From: Agelas oroides
Taxonomy: Eukaryota > Porifera > Demospongiae > Agelasida > Agelasidae
Reading direction: 5' to 3'
NCBI GenBank assembly: GCA_949130485.1
Contig: OX422200.1
Coordinates: forward strand, 723,604-787,603
DNA: 64,000 nucleotides
The notes under the pieces were generated by a model. That model was not told where the DNA came from. It was given only the letters and a program-made list of their open reading frames with translations, and did not search any database. The position numbers were made by a program, and so were the translations under genes. This document shows, in pieces, positions 52,781-60,816 of the stretch (positions are counted from its first letter, which is position 1; the number at the start of each line of letters is the position of its first letter).

Positions 52781-53013
52781 TGTTGCGAACTATATCATGC
52801 AGACTTGAACTTTGAACTCTTATGGTATTTGTTTTGATTACATCATTTTCCTTTTTTGCATCACATGATCTACATCTGAGCACATGTTAAATTTTGCGAT
52901 ATGATGTGTTGAAGAGTTCCAGTTTATATCTGAATTGATCTCGGCTAAGCTGCATGCTATTGAGTGGAAGGCGTTCTAGATGGCTAGTGTGATATCTCAG
53001 TGACTTCATTACA
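52781..53013 (+). repeat. 3' LTR
   Basis: 233 bp, same ends as the 5' LTR, followed by the CGCTC duplication. Confidence 0.93.
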
Positions 53014-53069
53014 CGCTCAGCCACACAAAACTGCTTGCCATCCTCCATCCTTGCCACGTTGTGAGTACT

Positions 53070-53142
53070 TAGCCTCGTTTCCAGGCCTTCGCGCGTTCGT
53101 CGCGTTCAGCGACGAACGCGCGAAGGCCTGAGAACGAGGCTA
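53070..53142. mobile_element. TAGCC-family hairpin inside the MITE, perfect 9-bp TSD
   Basis: 73-bp near-perfect palindrome (TAGCCTCGTTTCCAGGCCTT to its inverse, with a CGCGCGTTCGTCGC core). GTGAGTACT flanks both sides (53061-53069 and 53143-53151). It lies in the right part of the Harbinger-like MITE. Confidence 0.9.
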
Positions 53143-54034
53143 GTGAGTACTGGATTACGTGTACATATTTTTACATTTTTTTTTCAATTTCAAAAAAAAA
53201 GACCCGGCCGGATCCGTGAAACATGAAATCAATTTGGTATGGCCTAATTAGTAAACTGTCGTGAACCCCACGTGTACTTTTAACTTACCATTAACCGGAT
53301 GTGATCAAACCGCACCCCGATATGCCTACTCTCGTTCCATGTGTGGTCTGGGAACGACACTTAACAGTGCCTGGAAGTACACTAGTACACCACCATAGGT
53401 ACTATAGACTCGTAATCAGTCATGAGTCTATTATAGAACATCTATGCACCCACCAAAGCAATTGTAGCCTCGTACGGTACGAGGCTAAAGCAATTGTGGC
53501 ATCATGTTTTTACAACAAGTGTGTGGATTACACTCCAATTGCAAGATAAGAATTAAAGGATTCACATAAATTAGTTTCTGTAGTAAAATAATGTACAAAA
53601 AGCATGAGGACAACTACAAAAATAGAATCAATGATCAATGCTAGCTACATCTTTTCTGGACACTACTGTCTGTTAGCCTCGTTCCCAGGCCCGCGCCCAG
53701 CTTCCCGTCGCTTGCAGTACGGTTAAGCGGGAGAGGGCCTGGGAACGAGGCTAAAGAGTTATAAGAGGATTTTGTTAACCTGAGCCTGTGTGGGGTGTGA
53801 GGAGGAGAGAGAGAATAGAAAATATACAATTCCACTGATTTGAGTAGTTAGAAGGCAAGAAACAAAGAAAATGTGACACAAAGAAAATGTATACTCCTAG
53901 ATTAGTGCCAAGCACACATGTCCTGGTATTCCTAGTCTCACAAGCCACACCCTTCACTGCAAAGAGTGTGGCTTGCGAGACTACTGGTGCCCCCTCTTCT
54001 CCCTCACCTTCTGACCTGACAGTTGGGACAGTAG

Positions 54035-56485
54035 CTAAGTGATGGGGCCACACTCAAGGAGCAGCATGGCTAGTGCAGCCATCAAGACCACAATCAGAGG
54101 AGCCATGACTGCATTAGTGGTGTTACTGTTGTCTGGGGTTGGTGATGATTTCTGAATTTCAATTTGCAGGGGTGGGCTTTCTTGGGAAGAGTCTGAGACG
54201 GCACAAGAGTACGCACCGGAGATGTTTGTCTGCACATCACAAAGAATAAGCTCGAGCTGCTGCAGTACAACTGTAGCCTCATTGTCTGTGGTGTAATGAT
54301 GGATCTCTGTGCATCCCAGAGGGATGGAAAACACTCTTGCTGGTGAACATTGTTCGCAAATGTCTGACAGTGAAGCATTACTTGTGTTAAATAAAGAAGA
54401 GCAACTGCTGATAAGGAATGGGAGTGTAGTTCCACTTCTGTACCACCTCCATTGCAGGTTTGCATTTCCACTTGTGGTAGCATTACAAAGAAAACGTGCA
54501 CTACTGGATTCAACTAACACAATGGCATCGGTGCTTTCTGGTCTAGGGTTGTGAAAGACAGGCTCCAAGAATAGGTATTCTGCAACAAATGAAAGGATAC
54601 TATATATGAGCTACTGCTAATGAGAAAGAAGTTTATTAGAAGCGTGTAATAAATTTTTAGCTTGGAGTAAAACATGGCAAATACTGTTCTGTGACAGTAT
54701 TTTCACTCACCATTGGTTAATGAAAATACTCTGACCCGTGGTAATAATGTAAGAAGACATATCAATAACATGACTGGTTTGCTAAATCTAATTTGTCTGT
54801 GTAGTAAGTTTTATTCTACATAACCAGGAGGAGAACTCTGACTTCAGCAAGGTCTCTCTCACAACACCAGATGTTCACAGAAAGGGAGAGTGAGAGGTTC
54901 AACTGATAGACAAGTTCTGAGTCTTCGACTTACCAGGCTCCCGTACAACAAAAGTTTTTGTAGTCTGGAACTCTCCTGGCATGATGTTGAACACATAGTT
55001 TCCTCCATCACCAAGCGTAGCATTCTCAATGACAAGAAGTGAAACAAAGTCAACAACGGCAGATGAGTCACCAAATACTTGAAATGCAGAGTATCGAGGT
55101 TCAACTGGCGAAGCTCCAAGGGACAGGTTGAGATTTGTGTCCACTAAACAGCCACACATGGAACAACCAGTATGGGGTATACTGACTGCTGGAATCTGGA
55201 CTCCTGCCTTTGTCCAGTATGTGTTTGTCTGTGGAGACTCTCCCTGGACACACAGTTTCTGAGTTGCACCAACATGTGTCCCATCTACAAGCACATCTCC
55301 TCGCACACTTGCAGGAAAAGTGGACTGTATTGTGGCTTGAGGTCGTGCTAGTGTGTAAAAAAACAAAAAGTGGTACATGTAAAGTGAGAGAGGTTCAACT
55401 GATAGACACATTCTGAGTCTTTGACTTACTTGGCTCCGGTACAACAAACGCTTTTGTAGTCTGGAACTCTCCTAGCCTAATGCTGAAAACATAGTTTCCT
55501 CCATCACCAAATGTGGCATTCTCAATGACAAGAAGTGAAACAAAGTCAAGAATGCCAGAGCAGTCTACGTCTGCACCAAATACTTGAAATGCAGAGTATC
55601 GAGGTTCAATGGGCGAAGCTCCAAGGGACAGGTTGAGATTTGTGTCCACTAAACAGCCACACATGGAACAACCAGTATGGGATATACTGACTGCTGGAAT
55701 CTGGACTCCTGCCTTTGTCCAGTATGTGTCTGTCTGTGGAGACTCTCCCTGGACACACAGTTTCTGAGTTGCACCAACATGTGTCTCAGCTACCTGCACA
55801 TTTCCTTGCACATCTCCTTGCACAGTTGCAGGGAAAGTGAACTTTATTCTGGGTTTAGGTAGTGCTAGGGTGTGAAGGAAAATAATAAAAACAAAACAAA
55901 CAAACAAACAAACAAACAAACAAACAAACAAAACAGTGCATTACTTACTAGGGGCACGGAATGTGAATGTGAAACTTTGAGGTCCACACACAATGCCTTC
56001 TCTGTCCACAACTGAACAGTTGTAGGTTGTGTTTCCCAACTCAAAGGATACACGGGCATTGTGGAGCCCTCCGGAATTAGCCACTTCAATGTTGTTCCTA
56101 ATGGCGGTAGGAGTTTCACCAACAGCGTTTGTAATTCCAGTGCTGTTTATACACAGTGAAGGACTGCTGTCGTGTATGCCGTAATTCAGGCACCACACCA
56201 CATTCTCTCGGGTGACTGGAACACTGCAGTTTTCAATGCGGCATTCGATTGTCCGCTCTTCTCCCTCACGTATAATAGAACTACAGTCTGCAGTGAATGC
56301 AATGAAAATGCAACAACACACGTTACTCTTCTGTAGCTATATGCTTGACTAAACTATGACCGTATAATGGGTGTATTAGGTAAATACTTCTACGAACCCG
56401 TCTGTGCCGATGCTACATTCGTGGATAAGATCCCTACGAAGAGAAATCCCGCCAAGAACAATCTCACGGCAGTCTGGTACACCAT
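54035..56485 (-). CDS. Kinase-less Ig-type receptor, copy 4
   Basis: Exons 56485-56398 (signal peptide), 56287-55949, 55864-55430, 55347-54934, 54579-54035; about 606 aa, phases consistent. Nearly identical to copy 3 across exons and introns, including the same ECGPIT-stop end. It differs by a few substitutions (one GCT for GTT in the TTKTFVV segment) and by the length of a (CAAA)n tract. Likely product: a secreted-route single-pass membrane protein with the RTK ectodomain but no kinase. Confidence 0.75.
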
Positions 56486-56551
56486 TTCGCCATCGCCGGT
56501 CGACCGTAAACTGTCGTGAACCCCATGTGTACTTTTAAGTACCAACCCACG

Positions 56552-56639
56552 TAGCCTCGTTCCCAGGCTCCCCGCTCCGGAACGCGAACATTGAAGTTGC
56601 ATGCATATTCGCGTTCCGGGGGACCTGGGAACGAGGCTA
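56552..56639. mobile_element. Foldback (TAGCC) hairpin, 'CCGGAACGCGAA' subtype
   Basis: 88-bp palindrome, TAGCCTCGTTCCCAGGCTCC to its inverse, with the CTCCGGAACGCGAACATTG interior also seen at 4084. It lies just upstream of copy 4. Confidence 0.75.
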
Positions 56640-56816
56640 ATCAAAGGAGTCTAGGAGGTTTTTGTCTGCTGTTAACCTGAGCCTGTGTGGGGTGTGAGGA
56701 GGAGAGAGAGGAGGGGAAATACAATTCCACTAGTTTGAGTAGATAGAAGGCAAGAAAGAAGAACAAAGAGAATGTGACACAGAAAACCAAGACTAGTGAC
56801 CTACCGCCTGGGAGAA

Positions 56817-56890
56817 GACAATATCCCTGCGGTGCTTGTAGCTCTTCAGACCAATGGGGACCTTGTCCTGCATCTGATGACTGCTCTCCT
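56817..56890 (-). other. Possible orphan exon (unrecognised)
   Basis: The minus strand has AG before and GTAGGT after a short open segment reading MQDKVPIGLKSYKHRRDIVF. It looks like a real coding exon but matches no family I can name. It is present only in the spacer between copies 4 and 5. Confidence 0.3.
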
Positions 56891-57714
56891 ACAGCAAACA
56901 CAAGTGAACAAAGAAAGAGCTATCAACCTCTTACGGAACCTTCATGCAAGGGACTACTAGGAGTAAGGTATATGTGCCAAGCACACATGCCCTAGTGTTC
57001 CTAGTCTCACAAGCCACACCCTTTGCTGCAAAGAGTGTGGCTTGCGAGACTACTGGTGCCCCCTCTTCTCTCTTATCTTCTGACCTGACAGTTGGGACAG
57101 TAACTCAGTGATGGTGTCACACTCAAGGAGCAGCATGGCTAGTGCAGCATCAAGACCACAATCAGAGGAGCCATGACTGCATTAGTGGTGTTACTGTTGC
57201 CTGGGGTGGGTGATGAGTTTTGAATTTCAATTTTCAAGGGTCGGCTTTCTTGGGAAGAGTCTGAGGCGGCACAAGAGTACGCACCGGAGATGTTTGTCTG
57301 CACATCACAAAGAATAAGCTCGAGCTGCTGCAGTACAACTGTAGCCTCATTGTCTGCGGTGTAATGATGGATCTCTGTGTGTCCCAGAGGGATGGAAAAC
57401 ACTCTCGCTGGCCCCATTCCTGTACCACCTCCATTGCAGGTTTGCATTTCCACTTGTGGTAGCATTGCAAAGAAAGCGTGTATTACTGGATTCAACTAAA
57501 ACAATGGCATCGATGCTTTCTGGTCTAGGGTTGTGAAAGCAGGTGGCAAGGATAGGTATTCTGCAACAAATGAAAGGATACCAAAATACATGTACTGATA
57601 TAATGAGAAAGAAAAACAAATGAGTTTCTTAGAAGCGAAGTTACTAGAATAAATTTTTGGCTTAGAGTAAAACATGGCAAGTACTGTCCCAAGTATGCTG
57701 CATTTTCACTCACC

Positions 57715-58151
57715 AGGGCAAGCACCTGGGAGCTGGTCTGGCCATGGATGTGGTTAAGCCACACCCCTAATTAATTAGATGACGTCACACCCTTTAGTTC
57801 CTCGCTAGCGCGCGCTTAGCCATGAAGTGAAGTCATTGCCACTGCCACTGGCTAAACCAAGCAGATTGGAAGGCATGGGACACTGCTTTCTTTTGCCCAA
57901 ATGTGCGCTTGGGAAATTTATAGTTAGCTGGATGATGTGGCGTTTCAGGGATATCATCTTGTGCCGTGGAATCTGTGATACTGCCAGTTGCTGTAGCCAT
58001 GGCGTGGTACGAGCACGAGTTATTGCTCGGTGCAGCTGCACAGGTGCGAGAATTTCATTAGCTGCGCATGCGCAGTTCCGAAAATGACCGTAAAAACTGG
58101 TCCGGTCGAAACCGGACCAGCCAGACCGCTTGCTTACGGCCATGGCCCATG
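57715..58151. mobile_element. 437-bp insertion with 6-bp duplication
   Basis: The other copies read TTCACTCACCATTGGTTAATG here. In copy 5 the sequence breaks after CTCACC (57709-57714) and resumes with CTCACC at 58152-58157. The insert starts AGGGCAAGCACC and contains GGTCCGGTCGAAACCGGACC. No convincing terminal inverted repeats or ORF were found. Confidence 0.6.
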
Positions 58152-58157
58152 CTCACC

Positions 58158-60056
58158 ATTGGTTAATGAAAATACATGGTGAAATCATACTCCACTCTGA
58201 CCCATACTAATGAGAAACAAATGAAACAAAACTACTGCAGGACCACAGATTATTGCTCATGGGTGCTTACTGTTTCCCGTATTTCATACCAGACCAGAAA
58301 CAAGGCCACTACTTCTGCACCAAGACGTGTATTTCATGGAAGCATATTCGTGCTAAGTTGCTGGTAGACTGCATTAATTTTAGTGACTACACAGTTACCT
58401 ATATCTGTTAACCTAGCCAGGCCTGATCTAAAGCTACACCACTGTAGCTCTTCTAATGTGTATTTGAAGAACCTCTTAGAGTGCTGGGCTGGGCTTTAAC
58501 TAGAATGCGCAATATATCGTCCAAAATGAATGCACATTTCAAAATATTCACAGCTTGTCTACGGGAGGGGCTCATTCACGAGTGCAAGCAAGCATTACTA
58601 GCCCCACCTCTCCCCCTTATGTCGCTAAACAACTCACGGTTCTGTTCCCCACACAACTCCTCTGCAGCTTTCTTGTCAATGGCAACATAGTACGTACCAA
58701 GTGCAGTCAAAGTTGTCAATTCCAAGAGTAGTGACAAACATGAGTCTAGCCTGACTTTGAGAGGAACTCTGAACAAAAGCTGGCACAGACTGATTGGTGG
58801 TTAGGACGCTACCTACAGTGAGTGCGTAGATGCGTCCATCGAGTGGCAATTTTGGGTTCATGAATATATTAATGAGCTACTAAAACCCTTTTTAAAATTA
58901 GGCAAAGCAAGATTGCCCTAAAGCAAACCCTAACCCTGAAACTAGGAGTAACCCAAGTTTATGTTTTCGTTAACCTCCGCCGAAAGACTTCACCGCCACC
59001 TTAATTAAAAACACCCACTGTCACACAATACCTGCATAGACCACCATGCACGACAGATTGCTGTATTTATGTAGAGTTGTTTGATTAGAACTGTGTAGTA
59101 AATCCCTTATGTATTTTTCTTAGTATACTTCACTCACCTATGATTGGGACAAATGTGAGTAAGCCTTACATTAGACTAACGATTAGTGAGTTGAATTGTA
59201 GATTTTTCATTTCTGTCATACATATTCCAAAATTTAATGCAACAGTCACGCACCACACGTGGGCGAAAAGTAAGATTTTCACTAAGCAAGACGCAGCCAG
59301 TGTAAGATGTCAAGTGTTTCAGCAAAGACACAGTTATGAGAAATACTTGAGAGAGCAATTGCAAGCTGGAGCACGAGCATCAACTGCTTCTGAGACAAGG
59401 GCTAGCAGTTGTGTAGACAAACCAGGCTACTTACAGATCGCAGAAGGTGACAGAGATTCTTCTGGTTACTTTGTTTCAGGATTGTCAAAGTTGAATAGCT
59501 GTGTACTTAGCATGCATGGCTACCTCCCTCTGCTATTTGTACTGTGCATGACAAACCAGGCTGTGTTCATGGAAAACAGAGGTCAGCAGGAGGCAGCCTC
59601 TGCCTGTCAATGTGTGTACACTAAAAGCGAGCCAGGGTAGCTCCAGGACAAATCACTCCACTGTGTGGAAGCTCTCCATGGCAAGCTATTCACCGCATTG
59701 ATGACAATTTCTCTAAGCGGTCACATGTAAACAGAGAGTGACCTCACTGACCTGGTTAAGGCACTGGTGAAGTGTTACGCGTAGCCAGTCCACTGCATTG
59801 CTCACTCACACTTGCTCCATTGCACAATGTTTTACATACCTGTTTATGAAAGTACAATCATGTGAAACACACATTCCACTCTGACCCAGACATAGCTACC
59901 ATATCAGACATTATAGGGTTCCCTAAATCCAATTTGTCTGGGTACTTTTTTCTTTCTACATAACAACTCCAACTTGTAGTACTCATAGCACCAGATGTTT
60001 TGTGGAGAGCTGAAGGGAAGCTGAGAGGCCTGACTGATTAACCACTACTTACTTGG
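58158..60056. other. Long unassigned intron of copy 5
   Basis: Far longer than the matching intron of other copies. The minus strand at 58580-58860 holds two overlapping open stretches (LPLDGRIYALTVGSVLTTNQ; TTLTALGTYYVAIDKKAAEE) that look protein-like but are out of frame with each other and unrecognised. A plus-strand frame at 59140-59640 has no family features. Confidence 0.35.
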
Positions 60057-60816
60057 CTCCAGTACAACAAAAGTTTTTGTAGTCTGGAACTCTCCTGGCA
60101 TAATGCTTTTTAGTTGCCTCCATCACCAAGCGTAGCATTCTCAATGACAAGAAGTGAAACAAAGTCAAGAACGCCAAAGGAATCTACGGCTGCACCAAAT
60201 ACTTGAAATGCAGAGTATCGAGGTTCAATGGGCGAAGCTCCAAGGGACAGGTTGAGATTTGTGTCCACTAAACAGCCACACGTGACACAACCAGTATGGG
60301 GTATACTGCTGGAATCTGGACTCCCGTCTTTGTCCAGTATGTGTTTGTGTGTGGAGACTTTCCCTGGACACACAATTTCTGAGTTGCACCAACATGTGTC
60401 TCCGCTACCAGCACATCTCCTTGCACAGTTGCAGGGAAAGTGTCCTCTATTGTGGCTCTAGCCGGTTGTGCTAGTGTGTAAAAAAAAAAAAAAGAAAAAG
60501 AAAAGTGATACATTTGGGCAATATACGGCAAGATACATATCCATCGCTGGTCAACCGTTCTGATGTTGCACGAACCAGAACAAGGGTACGAGGGCTTTAG
60601 GCAGGGATTTGAACGTTTCCGAAGCAGTGCGTGGGAGACTATTGTCCGGGGTACACTATACACCTACCCCAGACTAGACTAGTTGCTAGAATGGATCGCC
60701 TGGAGCAACTGTGATGTCATATTCGATTCACATAAGGTACAACAGAGCTGAACATTGTATCCTGTAACAATGTATACAGAAAAGCACAAGGACGACTATA
60801 GAATCTATGAGCAGTG

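Larger units (their letters stand above)
46936..53013 (+). mobile_element. BEL/Pao LTR retrotransposon
   Basis: Complete 6078-bp element with 233-bp LTRs (46936-47168 and 52781-53013), both TG...CA, differing at two sites by my reading. It is flanked by CGCTC at 46931-46935 and 53014-53018 (5-bp duplication). A primer-binding site and a polypurine tract lie next to the LTRs. Gag, an aspartic protease, reverse transcriptase, RNase H and integrase are in the BEL/Pao order. The coding region is interrupted between gag and pol (frame change near 48390, stop at 48761-48763). It is inserted in the MITE at 46813-53244. Confidence 0.93.
46813..53244. mobile_element. Harbinger-like MITE split by a BEL/Pao insertion
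   Basis: Terminal inverted repeats start GGCCATACCAAATTGATTT and extend about 32 bp (left 46813-46845, right 53212-53244). Flanking TAA at 46810-46812 and 53245-53247 is a 3-bp target duplication. The empty site (CCGTAATTAG) is visible at the same place in copies 1 (40792-40801) and 2 (43550-43559). Without nested insertions the element is about 270 bp and non-coding. TAA duplications and GG ends suit PIF/Harbinger MITEs. Confidence 0.8.
57115..60478 (-). pseudogene. Broken receptor copy 5
   Basis: Remnant of the same receptor unit nearest KCMF1. A module-3/4-type exon lies at 60478-60057 (HTGCVTCGCLVDTNLNLSL), but several residues are missing and its frame is interrupted. The Ig/TM exon lies at 57560-57115 and has an internal deletion of about 100 bp (CTCGCTGG joined to CCCCATTCC) and a 1-base loss in the TM segment. 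Signal-peptide and first-module exons were not found. A 437-bp insertion sits in its intron at 57715-58151. The 3' end still carries intact KCMF1-like ITELLSQLSGQ sequence. Confidence 0.7.

Noticed and set aside
59140-59640. 166-aa plus-strand ORF
   Set aside because: No recognisable domain, lies in the decayed copy 5 intron, and has no splice or regulatory context.
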